A stretch of 64,000 bases of DNA from Nocardia coubleae NBRC 108252 (GCF_001612805.1 NZ_BDBD01000018.1:434001-498000), one strand, 5' to 3'; shown: positions 9,250-18,290, counted from the first letter of the stretch. The notes: generated from the sequence alone by a model not told the origin. Numbers and translations are program-made.

Positions 9250-10482
9250 CTACTCGCTGACCAGCCGTGCTTCGAAGGCGCGTTGCAGTTCGCGGAACTG
9301 CTGGGCCTCGGCCGTGAACGGCGGGTTCGGGGCCAGCCGGTTCGGGTCCGGGTTGAGCAGGTAGGAGACGTACCAACCCAGCGGGTTCGACGCGGCAAGC
9401 GCCTGTTCCACGCTGTCGTCGTCGGCGTAATCGGCTGCGTCCGTGAACAATTCGACAGCCAGGTCGAGCTGTTCGATGTCGACGGCCTCCGGTCCCTCGG
9501 CCAGGTCCTCCACGAGGCCGGTGAGCACGTAGACGTTCTCGTCGCTCACCTCCACCTCGAGTGAGCCGTCGACCGCGGCGGTCTGCACGTCGCCGAAGGT
9601 CGACACCCGGGCCAGCTCGTGCTCGTGGTCGTCGGCCAGGTAGCGGGCCAGCGCGCGCTCGGAACCGAACACCGTGATGGTGCGGCCGTTGCCGAGGAAG
9701 ATCGGCTCGTCGTCGAGGTAGCAGCGCAGGGTGAAGTGCTCACCGTCGGAGGTGACGATCTTGACCGGGTCGATGCCGACCTCGTGCCAGAAGGTCTCGT
9801 CCTCGTCGTCGGCGGTGAGGTCGACGCTTTCGAACTCCTCGTCCTCCTCGACCACGTCGTCGGCGTCGACCACGTTCTCCTCGGCGGCCAGCAGCTCGGC
9901 CTCGGCGACCTCGACCGCCGCGGCATCCACCTCGGGGGTGGTGACGATGCTGTCGATCGCGTCGAGCACGTCGTCCCAGCCCTTGACGATGGCGGCACCG
10001 ACCTGGTCCCACAGCTCCTCGCCGTCGCGCCCGGTGAAGGTGCCGACGCCGTTGGCCAGCACACCGAGTACCGGGTTGTCGTCGAAGAACGCCGTCACCA
10101 CGTCGAGCTCGCACACGTCGCCGATGTTGCGAACCATGGCCAGGGTGTCCTCGAGCTCGCCGACCACCTCGCCGTCGGGTTCGCCCGCGGCCAGCTCGGG
10201 CACGGAGACCAGATCGAAGGTGAAGTTGTCCTCCGGCTCCAGTTCGGCGGCCGAGAGGCCGGCGACCACCGCCCACGACGGATGCTCGACGAGATCGTTG
10301 TCGGTGTTGGTGCGGATGAACGCCGCCAACTCCGCAACGGACTCGAAACCGTAGAGGTCGTCCTCGTGTCCGAGGAACGCCATGTACTCGTCGTCACCGT
10401 CACGCCAGCGCGGTGCCCACAGGGTGACGAGATCGCCATCGGTCAGACCGAGCTCGATCGGGACGATGTCTCCAGAAGCCAT
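9250..10482 (-). CDS. Conserved acidic protein of unknown function (Rv3311-like by position)
   Basis: A 410-residue, strongly acidic soluble protein without signal peptide or membrane span. It starts MASGDIVPIELGLTDGDLV and contains a linker almost entirely of Asp/Glu/Val at about 195-225 (ENVVDADDVVEEDEEF) between two mixed alpha/beta halves. Both halves contain LYGFESVAEL- or VFGSERALARY-like segments, so an internal duplication is possible. Position beside add and upp and its length match the conserved hypothetical Rv3311 of M. tuberculosis as I recall it. No catalytic motif is visible. Confidence 0.75.
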   Translation of the reverse strand: MASGDIVPIELGLTDGDLVTLWAPRWRDGDDEYMAFLGHEDDLYGFESVAELAAFIRTNTDNDLVEHPSWAVVAGLSAAELEPEDNFTFDLVSVPELAAGEPDGEVVGELEDTLAMVRNIGDVCELDVVTAFFDDNPVLGVLANGVGTFTGRDGEELWDQVGAAIVKGWDDVLDAIDSIVTTPEVDAAAVEVAEAELLAAEENVVDADDVVEEDEEFESVDLTADDEDETFWHEVGIDPVKIVTSDGEHFTLRCYLDDEPIFLGNGRTITVFGSERALARYLADDHEHELARVSTFGDVQTAAVDGSLEVEVSDENVYVLTGLVEDLAEGPEAVDIEQLDLAVELFTDAADYADDDSVEQALAASNPLGWYVSYLLNPDPNRLAPNPPFTAEAQQFRELQRAFEARLVSE

Positions 10483-10502
10483 GACGCGAAGCCTATCGAG
10501 CT

Positions 10503-10856
10503 TCAGCGCCGCGCACTATCCGGCCCGGGTGCTAATTCCCCCGGCGGGTGTGCAGTGCCGCCGGTGAGCGATTCGTTCAGTGTCGCAATGATGTTGGAGC
10601 GCGCTTCGCCCGCGGTCTCGGTGGCCTGTCTGCACGCCGACAGGATCAGCTGCGCGGCCTCCGCCGGCGGCAGGGCGGTGATGCCCTCGTCCAGGCGCAG
10701 ATCGACCAGCGCGCCGTCGCTGTTCACCTCGGCGGTGACCAGCCCGTCCTCGGTGGTGAACTTGCCGTTGACCTGCTTCAACCCGTACAGCGCCGCCTCG
10801 AGCGCCTCGAGTTTCTCGGTCACGCCCGCGACGAGGGCGTCCATCTCCGCGCTCAC
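10503..10856 (-). CDS. YbaB/EbfC-like small protein
   Basis: A 117-residue protein resembling the YbaB/EbfC nucleoid-associated fold. There is an N-terminal coiled-coil helix (MDALVAGVTEKLEALEAALYG), then beta strands (VTAEVNSDGALVDLRLD) and a C-terminal helix. Its ATG overlaps the stop of the preceding gene (10853-10856), indicating translational coupling. It is the last gene of the EspC-NlpC cassette. YbaB-like proteins of this type often accompany EspC-like genes in Nocardia and Mycobacterium; whether they bind DNA or act as chaperone/adaptor is not shown here. Confidence 0.65.
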   Translation of the reverse strand: MSAEMDALVAGVTEKLEALEAALYGLKQVNGKFTTEDGLVTAEVNSDGALVDLRLDEGITALPPAEAAQLILSACRQATETAGEARSNIIATLNESLTGGTAHPPGELAPGPDSARR

Positions 10857-11206
10857 AGGGGCCTCATCCAGCTCGTCTGACCGGTGTCGGCGTCGTCGAT
10901 GCGGTCGAGCTCGTCGACGGCCTGACGCCGGGTCGGCAGGTTCATCTTGTCGAGCAGGGCATCGGGGATGCCTGCCTGCTCGCTGTACACCTCACGCAGG
11001 CGCGCGGCGGCCGCGATGGTCGAACGCCTGGTCAGGCGAAGGATCTCATCGGCGAGGGCCTGCGCGCCGTACTGGTATTCGCTGCGCTCGAACTTGAGCG
11101 CGATCGGCAGCCCCATGCTGGTCGCACGCACCGAGATGGTGCCCGACCGGTTGGTGCTGACCGCGGTTTCCACATTGGGAACCTCGGGGATCGGGGTTTC
11201 GCTCAT
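10853..11206 (-). CDS. Small protein of the type VII-like cassette, unknown function
   Basis: A 117-residue protein starting MSETPIPEVPNVETAVS. The ATG at 11206 lies within the end of the NlpC/P60 gene (stop at 11203), giving an ATGA overlap; a longer upstream frame only runs antiframe through that gene. It has beta-strand-like segments (GTISVRATSMGLPIALKFE) followed by long Ala/Leu/Arg helices. The pattern is similar to its downstream YbaB-like neighbour and may be a diverged copy. No signal peptide. Confidence 0.65.
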   Translation of the reverse strand: MSETPIPEVPNVETAVSTNRSGTISVRATSMGLPIALKFERSEYQYGAQALADEILRLTRRSTIAAAARLREVYSEQAGIPDALLDKMNLPTRRQAVDELDRIDDADTGQTSWMRPL

Positions 11207-12330
11207 GAGGTAGGCCTGTAGAAGCCGTAGAACTCCATGCCACTGTTCTCCGTTCGGATCGAACTGATCGAGACCGGGTCGCCCGCCTCGACGAGCTGCC
11301 CGTTGCCGACGACCATGGCGACGTGGCCGTCCCATACGGCCAGGTCACCGGGCATCAGGTCACCGGGTGACACCTGTGGGTGTCCGATGTGCTGTTCCTG
11401 GGCGAGGCGGGGCAGCTCCACCCCGGCCTCGCCGTAGGCGTACTTGGTGAGCCCGCTGCAGTCGATGCCCGAGCCCGGGTCGTTGCCGCCCCACACGTAC
11501 GGGGTGCCGACCGCGCCGATGGCCGAGCGCACGGCCGTGGCGGCTTCCTCGTTGGGGGCTTCGACCACGCTGCCGTCGGGCAGGGTGACCTTGACGCCGG
11601 TGCCGGTGGAGCCCGTGGACGAGCCGGTGGGGGTCGAGGTCTTGCCGTTGTTGGTCGAGTTGCCGGTGCTCGTGCCGCCCGAACTGCTCGAGTCGCCGCC
11701 GCCCATGGCCGTCGACAGGCCCGACGACACCGCGCTCAGCATCGAACCGCCCGCGCTCGTCGCGGTGGACAGCAGCGTGGAAGCGGCCGAGGTCGACAGG
11801 TTGGCGGTGTTGGCGAGGGGCGTGCTCGACGGTGCCGGGGTGAGTTCCTTGATGGCGGCGGTCTGGGTGCCGAGTTCGTCCTGCACCCGCCCGACCACGC
11901 CCATGCCCTGGCCGATGTGGTCGATCGCCGAGGCGACGACGGCGGTGAGGCCCGCCGGGGTGGCCAGGACCGGGCTGAGCGCGGAAACCTCGGTGAGGAA
12001 GGAGTTGACGATCCCGTCGAGTTCCTTCTGCCCGGTCTGCACATACGCGGCGGCCTGGTCGACGACGGTGGCCATCTCGTTGCCGGTGTCGGACAGGGTG
12101 GCCGAGGAGGTCTGCACGCGCAGCGCCTTCGAGGTGACCGCGTCGACGGCCAGACCGTCCCAGGCGGTGTTCACCGCATTGATGCCGGTGCGGCCGAGCT
12201 GGTAGATCTGGTCGATCTCGGCGGAGGTGCTGCGCAGGCCGTCGGACGCGCCGCCGGTGCCGAGGACACCGCTACCGAAGCTGGACAGCAGGTCGTACAG
12301 GGGTTGAGCCAGTCCGCTGAGGTCGATCAT
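11203..12330 (-). CDS. NlpC/P60 peptidoglycan hydrolase with WXG-like N-terminal domain
   Basis: A 375-residue predicted cell-wall endopeptidase. Residues 1-165 are helical with W57-D-G59 at a hairpin turn, resembling a WXG/EspC-type export domain rather than a classical signal peptide. Residues 170-245 are a Ser/Thr/Gly-rich linker. Residues 265-375 form the NlpC/P60 domain with G-YVWGGNDPGSGIDCSGLT (nucleophile C291) and WDGHVAMVVG (H336). The ATG overlaps the stop of the EspC-like gene upstream (12327-12330) and its own stop overlaps the next gene, so all four genes look co-translated. Cleavage of peptide stems after type VII export is the likely role, by inference. Confidence 0.8.
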   Translation of the reverse strand: MIDLSGLAQPLYDLLSSFGSGVLGTGGASDGLRSTSAEIDQIYQLGRTGINAVNTAWDGLAVDAVTSKALRVQTSSATLSDTGNEMATVVDQAAAYVQTGQKELDGIVNSFLTEVSALSPVLATPAGLTAVVASAIDHIGQGMGVVGRVQDELGTQTAAIKELTPAPSSTPLANTANLSTSAASTLLSTATSAGGSMLSAVSSGLSTAMGGGDSSSSGGTSTGNSTNNGKTSTPTGSSTGSTGTGVKVTLPDGSVVEAPNEEAATAVRSAIGAVGTPYVWGGNDPGSGIDCSGLTKYAYGEAGVELPRLAQEQHIGHPQVSPGDLMPGDLAVWDGHVAMVVGNGQLVEAGDPVSISSIRTENSGMEFYGFYRPTS

Positions 12331-12647
12331 GCGAGTTCGCCCGCTGCCGATTCGATGGCGGCGGCATTGCCCGTGTCGGTGTCGACGAGGGTGGTCGCGG
12401 CGCCTGCCGTTGCGGTGCCCATGCTGGCCATCACGGCCGAGAGCTGGGCGATCGCGGCGACGTGACCGGCCTGGGCGGCGGCGTAGGCGGTGACGAAATC
12501 GCCGCCGATGAGTCCCATCACCGGGCCGAGCAGAGCCGGGTTCGATGCCACCGATGCGGCCGCCGCCGTGGCGAATTCGGTGGACATGGTTCCGGCGGTC
12601 GCACTATAGGCGACGATGCCCTCGGCATCGGCCGACATCTTTACCAT
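12327..12647 (-). CDS. EspC-like (DUF2580-type) type VII secretion substrate
   Basis: A 106-residue Ala-rich helical protein lacking a signal peptide. It begins MVKMSADAEGIVAYSATAGTM and consists of two long helices separated near residue 40 by SNPALLGPVMGLIGGDF, as in EspC/ESX-1-associated proteins. It is the first gene of a four-gene run with 4-base overlaps (12327-12330 with the NlpC gene). It may be the secretion partner of that hydrolase. The promoter must lie in 12648-12777, shared with divergent upp. Confidence 0.7.
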   Translation of the reverse strand: MVKMSADAEGIVAYSATAGTMSTEFATAAAASVASNPALLGPVMGLIGGDFVTAYAAAQAGHVAAIAQLSAVMASMGTATAGAATTLVDTDTGNAAAIESAAGELA

Positions 12648-12777
12648 CGAACTTCCCCCAATCCTCGAGTTCCCGGGCAGAGTACGTCATTCACCTGATT
12701 CGACGCACCGGCTCCGCGTTCGGTTCCCTCTTCCGCGAAATTTCCCCAGCGGACGCACCGGAAGCGCGTGGTGACCC

Positions 12778-12783
12778 TATCGT
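12778..12783 (+). promoter_or_regulatory. -10 element for leaderless upp
   Basis: TATCGT lies six bases before the upp ATG at 12790, followed by a T-run. This spacing fits leaderless transcription; no ribosome binding site is present. Confidence 0.45.
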
Positions 12784-12789
12784 TTTTTC

Positions 12790-13413
12790 ATGCGCACCGA
12801 CACCGTCGACCATCCGCTCGCCGCCACTCTGCTGAGCACGATGCGAGACGCCCGCACCGACAACGCCACCTTCCGCAACGCATTGGCCGACCTCACGGGC
12901 ATTTTGATGTACGAGGCCCTGCGTGACGCGCCCGTCGTCCGCGAACCGATCAACACGCCGGTCGCCGTCACCGACGGTGTCCGCCTGGCCGCCCCACCGC
13001 TGCTCGTCCCGGTCCTGCGCGCCGGTCTCGGCATGGTCTACGCCGCCGCCGATCTCGTGCCACAGGCCCGCGTCGGTTTCGTCGGCATCGCCCGCGACGA
13101 GGAAACCCACCAGCCCGTCCCGTACCTGGAATCCCTGCCGACCGACCTGACCGATCTCCCCGTCTTCGTCCTCGACCCCATGCTCGCCACCGGCGGCTCG
13201 ATGATCCACACCCTGGAACTCCTCGTCGCCCGCGGCGCCACCGACATCACCGCCGTCTGCGTCGTAGCCGCCCCCGAAGGCGTTGCCGCCCTGTCCGACT
13301 CGGGCCTGCCCGTCCGCCTCGTCACCGCCGTCGTCGACGAGAAACTCAACGAACACGCCTACATCGTCCCCGGCCTCGGCGACGCGGGCGACCGCCAATT
13401 CGGTCCCCGCTGA
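12790..13413 (+). CDS. upp: Uracil phosphoribosyltransferase
   Basis: Makes UMP from uracil and PRPP in pyrimidine salvage. The 207 residues include the PRPP-binding loop [21 protein letters not shown] region (the Asp-Pro-Met-Leu-Ala-Thr-Gly-Gly signature of Upp), the N-terminal [17 protein letters not shown] and C-terminal [15 protein letters not shown], all family hallmarks. It works with cdd and deoA, which release uracil from nucleosides. The gene is divergent from the EspC-NlpC cassette. Confidence 0.95.
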   Translation: MRTDTVDHPLAATLLSTMRDARTDNATFRNALADLTGILMYEALRDAPVVREPINTPVAVTDGVRLAAPPLLVPVLRAGLGMVYAAADLVPQARVGFVGIARDEETHQPVPYLESLPTDLTDLPVFVLDPMLATGGSMIHTLELLVARGATDITAVCVVAAPEGVAALSDSGLPVRLVTAVVDEKLNEHAYIVPGLGDAGDRQFGPR

Positions 13414-13455
13414 ATCGGCTTACCACCGAACGGATTTCGTGCGACCCTGCTTGAC

Positions 13456-13833
13456 ATGGGGAGTTCGGAATTGCCGCCGCAGGCGTACGACTCGGTGGCG
13501 GAGTGGGTCGCGGAGTACTTCGTCGTGCTGTACGGAGACGACCTGGCCTATCGGCGGGGAGAACCGTTGCGGTGGTGCCCCGAGTGGTGGTGCCATCCCG
13601 GTGCCGCGGTGCGACTCGACGCCCTGTGGCGTGCCTGGGAGTACTACCGTGCGCGGGGCGGGCCAGCCATGAGCACATGGTTGCTCGACCATGCCGACCC
13701 GCACGTCAGCCGGCTGACGGCCCCGAACGGCCCCTTCCGGCGCTGCTCGGTCGAGGATGGGCATCAGGACAGTTCGGCGCTGCCCGTCGAGATGCCGGAG
13801 TCCTGGGGCTTTTCGATGTTCAAGCAGGTCTGA
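13456..13833 (+). CDS. DUF4913-like protein
   Basis: A 125-residue Trp-rich soluble protein with WRRG/WCPEWWCHPGAAVRLDALWRAWE and ARGGPAMSTWLLDHADPHVSRL, a pattern I associate with DUF4913 proteins of actinomycetes, often found near integrated or mobile genes. It ends with FRRCSVEDGHQ and a Glu/Pro tail. Its last 14 bases overlap the end of the convergent pmmB gene. Function unknown; no catalytic motif is seen. Confidence 0.7.
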   Translation: MGSSELPPQAYDSVAEWVAEYFVVLYGDDLAYRRGEPLRWCPEWWCHPGAAVRLDALWRAWEYYRARGGPAMSTWLLDHADPHVSRLTAPNGPFRRCSVEDGHQDSSALPVEMPESWGFSMFKQV

Positions 13834-15322
13834 GCGCTCGGCAGAAGTGGGCGAGTTCGTCGAGGCGGGTTCTGGCGGCGGTGCGGGCGGCAGGCAGGGC
13901 CGCCGAGGCGGTGACGGGGGCGAAGACCTCCAGGTAGCACTTCAATTTCGGTTCGGTGCCCGACGGCCGGACGACGATGCGGAAGTCGTCGGCCTCGAAG
14001 ATCAGTGCGTCGGTACGCATTCGGCTGCGGACCTGGGCCTGATCGGTGAATTTCACCGGTGTGCCCGCGATCTCGACGGGTGGGTTCGTGCGCAGGGCGG
14101 CGGCGAGGGTTGTTGCCGCGGCCTGGTCGGGTAGGCGCAGCGACACTTGATCGCCTGCGTGGAGGCCGAATTCGACCGCGTAGGAATCGAGTTCGTCGAG
14201 GAGGGTGCGGTTCTGCGCCTTCAACAGGGCGACCAGATCGGCGGCGGCCACCGCGGCGGAGATGCCGTCCTTGTCGCGGACCTTCGACGGGTCGACGCAG
14301 TGGCCGATGGCTTCCTCGTAGGCGTACACGAGGCCGTCACCCGCCCTGGCCAACCATTTGAAGCCGGTGAGGGTCTCGGCGTAACGGGCCGAACGTGCGG
14401 GCGCCAGCTTCGAGAGCAGGCGCGAGGAAACGATTGTCGTGGCGACCAGCGGGTCGTCGGAAGCGGTGCGCAGCACGTAATCGGCGAGCAGCACACCGGT
14501 TTCGTCGCCGCGCAGCATGCGCCAGCCGTCCGGTCCCGGCACGCCGACGGCGCACCGGTCGGCGTCGGGATCCAGGGCGATCGCCACGTCGGCGCCCACC
14601 CGCTCGGCCAGAGCGAGCAGCAGATCGGCCGCTCCCGGCTCCTCCGGATTGGGAAAGGCGACGGTCGGGAAGTCGGGGTCGGGGGCGAACTGTTCGTCCA
14701 CCACGTGCACATCGGTGAAACCCGCGGCGTGCAGCGCCCGCACGGCGAGGTCGCCGCCCACACCGTGCATGGCAGTCAAGGCGATCCGCACCTCGGCCCG
14801 CGCCCCAGGCCCGCCGAGCACACCGGGCAGTTCGGCGACTCGCGCCAGGTACCGGTCGACCAGTTCGGCTCCGGACGGTGAAACAGCAGCCCGCGCAACC
14901 GGTTCGACGACCTTCTCGATGTACTGCTCGATCTCGGTATCGGCCGGTGCGATGAGCTGTGAGCCACCGTCGAGATACACCTTGTACCCGTTGTCGGCGG
15001 GGGGATTGTGTGAGGCGGTGATCTGCACGCCCGCCACCGCACCCAGCTCACGCACCGCGAACGCCACCACCGGCGTAGGGACGTGCTCGGGCAAGAGGGT
15101 CACGGGAAAGCCCGCGGCCGTGAAGATTTCGGCTGTCGCGGTCGCGAATTCGGCGGAACCGTTCCTGGCGTCGCGCCCGACCACCACCGCACCGCCGCCG
15201 AGACACCGCGCCCGCAACCAGTCGGCCAGGCCCGCGGTCGCCCGCGACACGGTGGTCACGTTCATCCCGTCCGGTCCCTCACGCAACGGGCCACGCAGGC
15301 CCGCGGTCCCGAAGCGCAGCAT
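13820..15322 (-). CDS. pmmB: Phosphomannomutase/phosphoglucomutase family protein
   Basis: A 500-residue alpha-D-phosphohexomutase. The phosphoserine loop ITASHNPPADNGYKVY places the reactive Ser at 104. The metal loop is ALDPDADRCAVG, the sugar-binding loop GDETGVLLADY, and the phosphate-binding C-terminus RPSGTEPKLKCYLE. It starts right after the deoD stop (15323) on the same strand and is probably co-transcribed. That context fits a phosphopentomutase-like role, turning ribose/deoxyribose-1-phosphate from the salvage phosphorylases into the 5-phosphate. This is inference; the family also includes hexose enzymes. Confidence 0.88.
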   Translation of the reverse strand: MLRFGTAGLRGPLREGPDGMNVTTVSRATAGLADWLRARCLGGGAVVVGRDARNGSAEFATATAEIFTAAGFPVTLLPEHVPTPVVAFAVRELGAVAGVQITASHNPPADNGYKVYLDGGSQLIAPADTEIEQYIEKVVEPVARAAVSPSGAELVDRYLARVAELPGVLGGPGARAEVRIALTAMHGVGGDLAVRALHAAGFTDVHVVDEQFAPDPDFPTVAFPNPEEPGAADLLLALAERVGADVAIALDPDADRCAVGVPGPDGWRMLRGDETGVLLADYVLRTASDDPLVATTIVSSRLLSKLAPARSARYAETLTGFKWLARAGDGLVYAYEEAIGHCVDPSKVRDKDGISAAVAAADLVALLKAQNRTLLDELDSYAVEFGLHAGDQVSLRLPDQAAATTLAAALRTNPPVEIAGTPVKFTDQAQVRSRMRTDALIFEADDFRIVVRPSGTEPKLKCYLEVFAPVTASAALPAARTAARTRLDELAHFCRALRPA

Positions 15323-16102
15323 CTACACCCGCTCCAGGATGCCGCGCAGCAGTTTGCCGAGCCGGGGCGCGGCGGCCTGCCCCTCGGCCAGCACCTCCGC
15401 ATGCGACAGATGCTGGCCGGTGACCCCGGCGGCCAGGTTGGTGACCAGCGAGATGCCGAGGACCCGCGCCCCGCGTGAGCGGGCTTCGATGGCCTCCAGC
15501 ACCGTCGACATTCCGACCAGGTCGGCGCCGAGAGTGGCAAGCATGCGGATCTCGGCGGGTGTCTCGTACTGCGGCCCGAGCAGTCCGGCGTACACGCCTT
15601 CACCGAGCGAGGGGTCGAGTTCCTTTGCCAGCGTGCGCAATTCGGGGTCCCACGCGTCGACCAGGTCGACGAACCGTGCCCCCTCCAGCGGGGTGCGGGC
15701 GGTGAGGTTCAGGTGGTCGGCGATGAGGACCGGTTCGCCCACCCGCAGCCCACCCCTGATCCCGCCCGCGGCATTGGTGAGCAGCACGATCTCCGCACCG
15801 GCCGCGATCGCCGCCGACACCGGGTGCACCACCTGCTGGGGTGTGTAGCCCTCGTACAGGTGCTGACGGCCCATCAGCAGCAGCACATTGTTGTCGTTGA
15901 CGGTGACCGAGTGCACCATCCCGCCGTGCCCCTGCGCGCTCGGCCTGCCGAAGCCGGGCAGCTCCGGCATGGCGATCGAGGCATGCGGCGCACCGATCTC
16001 GGCCGCGGCCTGCTGCCACCCCGATCCGAGCACCACGGCCACGCGATGACGCGGCACTCCCGTACGTTCGGCGATAGCCTCGGCGGCCTGTTCGGCAAGC
16101 AT
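15323..16102 (-). CDS. deoD: Purine nucleoside phosphorylase
   Basis: Trimeric-type PNP that phosphorolyses inosine/guanosine and deoxy forms. The 259 residues contain the phosphate-binding GSGW and GRQHLYEGY, the base-site [10 protein letters not shown] and [11 protein letters not shown], and the C-terminal SLVTNLAAG. The ATG at 16102 faces a long palindromic intergenic region. The downstream pmmB begins immediately after its stop. It follows add functionally: add makes inosine, this enzyme releases hypoxanthine. Confidence 0.93.
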   Translation of the reverse strand: MLAEQAAEAIAERTGVPRHRVAVVLGSGWQQAAAEIGAPHASIAMPELPGFGRPSAQGHGGMVHSVTVNDNNVLLLMGRQHLYEGYTPQQVVHPVSAAIAAGAEIVLLTNAAGGIRGGLRVGEPVLIADHLNLTARTPLEGARFVDLVDAWDPELRTLAKELDPSLGEGVYAGLLGPQYETPAEIRMLATLGADLVGMSTVLEAIEARSRGARVLGISLVTNLAAGVTGQHLSHAEVLAEGQAAAPRLGKLLRGILERV

Positions 16103-16140
16103 GGGGATAGCTTATGTCCCTGGAGCGCTGGCGCGCTCGA

Positions 16141-16233
16141 GTCGGCGGCCCCGCAAGTCCCGACGATCAGGCACCGTTGCTTGCTCCTTCGTCGCCTACG
16201 CCACGGCACCTGATCGTCGGGACGGCCGCCGAC
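16141..16233. repeat. Long imperfect palindrome in the deoD/enoyl-CoA hydratase gap
   Basis: Arms 16157-16171 and 16209-16223 pair perfectly (15 bases). Outer arms 16141-16150 and 16224-16233 add 10 more pairs, with a 6-base bulge on the left only. The loop is 37 bases. A small GAGCGC/GCGCTC hairpin lies just left of it. As RNA or cruciform DNA it would be a 90-base cruciform-like element between two divergent genes. It looks like an extragenic palindromic repeat, though no second copy was noticed in this window. Confidence 0.75.
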
Positions 16234-16323
16234 CGCCGCTGCGCGGCGATCCCTCCTCGAGGTCGGGATGTGCGGGCTGGGAAAGGTGTCTACCCGCGAG
16301 TAGGGGAGTGTTCTGGTGCGGAC

Positions 16324-16329
16324 TATTCT
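16324..16329 (+). promoter_or_regulatory. -10 element for leaderless enoyl-CoA hydratase gene
   Basis: TATTCT sits seven bases before ATG 16337, with no ribosome binding site, so a leaderless transcript is likely. This supports 16337 over an upstream GTG at 16316. Confidence 0.5.
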
Positions 16330-16336
16330 CCCCTGC

Positions 16337-17038
16337 ATGCCGTATTTGGAGCGCTCTGGTGAAGTTTTCGTCCTGTACCTCGGTGACGAGGGGCAGACCG
16401 ACAACGAGAACCGTTTCTCGCCGGACTGGATCGACGCCTTCCACGCCGAACTCGACAAGGTCGAGGCCTCCGAGGGTGCCGCGGCGCTGGTCACCGTCGC
16501 GACCGGCAAGTTCTACAGCAACGGCCTCGACACCGACTGGGTGTTCGGCAACCTGGACAAGATCCACGGTTACCTCGACCGCGTGCACACCCTCTACACC
16601 CGGCTGCTGACCTTCCCGATGCCGACCGTCGCCGCCATCAACGGCCACGCCTTCGGTGCGGGCGCCATGCTGGCCTCCGCGCACGACTTCCGGGTGATGC
16701 GCGGCGACCGCGGCTTCTGGTCGCTGCCCGAGGTGCACCTCGGCATGCCCTTCACCATCGGCATGAACGCGCTGCTGAAGGGCCGCCTCAGCAACCAGGT
16801 GTGCGTGCAGGCCATGACCACCGGGCACCGCTTCGGCGCCGACGAGGCGATCGCCGCGGGCATCGTCGACGCGAAGGCCGACGCCGACCAGGTGCTGCCC
16901 ACCGCCCTCGCCCGTGCCGCCGCGCTCACCAGCCTGCGCAAGCCGATCACCCCGATCATCAAGACCTCGCTGCACGCGGAGACCCTCGCCGCGCTCGCCA
17001 CGCCGGTGACCCCGGAGAACCTGCCCTTCGGCGGCTGA
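16337..17038 (+). CDS. Enoyl-CoA hydratase/isomerase family protein
   Basis: A 233-residue crotonase-fold protein. The two oxyanion-hole segments are present (ATGKFYSNGLDTDW and INGHAFGAGAMLASAHDFRV). GFWSLPEVHLGMPFTIGMNALLKGRL matches the catalytic/trimer region; a Glu in LPEVHLG is the likely catalytic acid. It is shorter than typical 260-residue hydratases and resembles the short isomerase-like subgroup. Substrate unknown. It stands alone, divergent from deoD and upstream of the amidohydrolase pair. Confidence 0.85.
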   Translation: MPYLERSGEVFVLYLGDEGQTDNENRFSPDWIDAFHAELDKVEASEGAAALVTVATGKFYSNGLDTDWVFGNLDKIHGYLDRVHTLYTRLLTFPMPTVAAINGHAFGAGAMLASAHDFRVMRGDRGFWSLPEVHLGMPFTIGMNALLKGRLSNQVCVQAMTTGHRFGADEAIAAGIVDAKADADQVLPTALARAAALTSLRKPITPIIKTSLHAETLAALATPVTPENLPFGG

Positions 17039-17087
17039 GGTCCTTCGCCGGTGCGCCCGGGTGCGGCACTGATGCGAGACTGAGTGC

Positions 17088-18290
17088 ATGGCACCCTCGC
17101 GTACCGGCGAATTCTCGGCGACCGCAGCCGATACCGCGATCCTCGCGGCCTCGGACGAGCTGATCGGGCTGTCGCACGCCATTCACGCCGAACCCGAACT
17201 GGCCTTCGACGAGACCCGGAGCGTCGCCAAAGTTCTCGCCCCGCTACGCGCCCGCGGCTTCGCGATCACCACCGGAATCGCCGGGCTGCCCACCGCCTTT
17301 CGCGCCGTCTACGGCAGCGGCCCGCTCACCGTCGGCATCTGTGCCGAATACGACGCGCTGCCCGAGATCGGGCACGCCTGCGGGCACAACATCATCGCCG
17401 CGTCCTCGACCGGTGCCGCGCTCGGCCTGGCCGAAGTGGCCGATCAGCTCGGCCTCACCGTCGTCGTGCTCGGCACACCCGCCGAGGAGAGCGGCGGCGG
17501 CAAAGTACTCATGCTCGAGGCGGGCGCCTTCGACGACATCGCGATGGCGATGATGGTCCACCCCGGCCCGGCCGACATCGTCGGCGCCCGATCGCTGGCG
17601 CTGGCCGACCTCGCCGTCACCTTCCACGGCCGCGAGGCGCACGCGAGCGCCGCCCCCGAACTCGGCCTCAACGCGGGTGACGCGATCACCGTCACCCAGG
17701 TTGCTCTCGGCTTGCTGCGCCAGCATCTGCGGCCGGGCCAGCAGCTGCACGGTATAGTGTCCGACGGTGGTGTAGCCCCCAACATCGTGCCCGGACGTGC
17801 GGAGTTGCTGTACTACCTTCGCGCTGCCGACGCCGCGTCCCTGGACGACCTGATGCGCCGGGCGAAGGCATGCTTCGCGGCGGGCGCCCTGGCGACCGGC
17901 TGCACCCACGACATACGGACGCTCGCGCCCACCTATACCGAGCTCACCCCCGATCCGGTTCTCATCGCTGCCTACCGCGCGCAGATCACCGGTTTGGGAC
18001 GGGTGCCGATCGCGCCCGAGCTCGAGGTGCTGCGACCGCTCGGGAGCACCGACATGGGCAACGTCACCAACGTGATCCCCGGCATCCACCCGGTGATCGG
18101 CATCGACGCCGGTGGCGCGGTGACCCACCAACCGGACTTCGCGGCGGCCGCGGTGAACGCCTCGGCGGATCGGGCCGTGATCGACGGTGCGCTCGCGCTG
18201 GCGCGTACCGCTGTCGCGATCGCGCGCGATGAAGTACACAGGGACAGGTTGTTGCAACGTCTGATCGAACGACAGGAGGACATTCGGTGA
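17088..18290 (+). CDS. amiB1: M20 family amidohydrolase AmiB1-like
   Basis: A 400-residue metallopeptidase-fold amidohydrolase. Metal-binding positions are visible in CAEYDALPEIGHACGHN, GTPAEESGGGK and the late TDMGNVTNVIPGIHPVIG, with the lid domain between. It probably removes acyl or amide groups from amino acid derivatives; the substrate cannot be read from sequence. The stop overlaps the GTG start of the next gene (18287-18290), so the pair is co-translated. The pair sits where amiB1-amiA1 do in M. tuberculosis. Confidence 0.86.
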   Translation: MAPSRTGEFSATAADTAILAASDELIGLSHAIHAEPELAFDETRSVAKVLAPLRARGFAITTGIAGLPTAFRAVYGSGPLTVGICAEYDALPEIGHACGHNIIAASSTGAALGLAEVADQLGLTVVVLGTPAEESGGGKVLMLEAGAFDDIAMAMMVHPGPADIVGARSLALADLAVTFHGREAHASAAPELGLNAGDAITVTQVALGLLRQHLRPGQQLHGIVSDGGVAPNIVPGRAELLYYLRAADAASLDDLMRRAKACFAAGALATGCTHDIRTLAPTYTELTPDPVLIAAYRAQITGLGRVPIAPELEVLRPLGSTDMGNVTNVIPGIHPVIGIDAGGAVTHQPDFAAAAVNASADRAVIDGALALARTAVAIARDEVHRDRLLQRLIERQEDIR

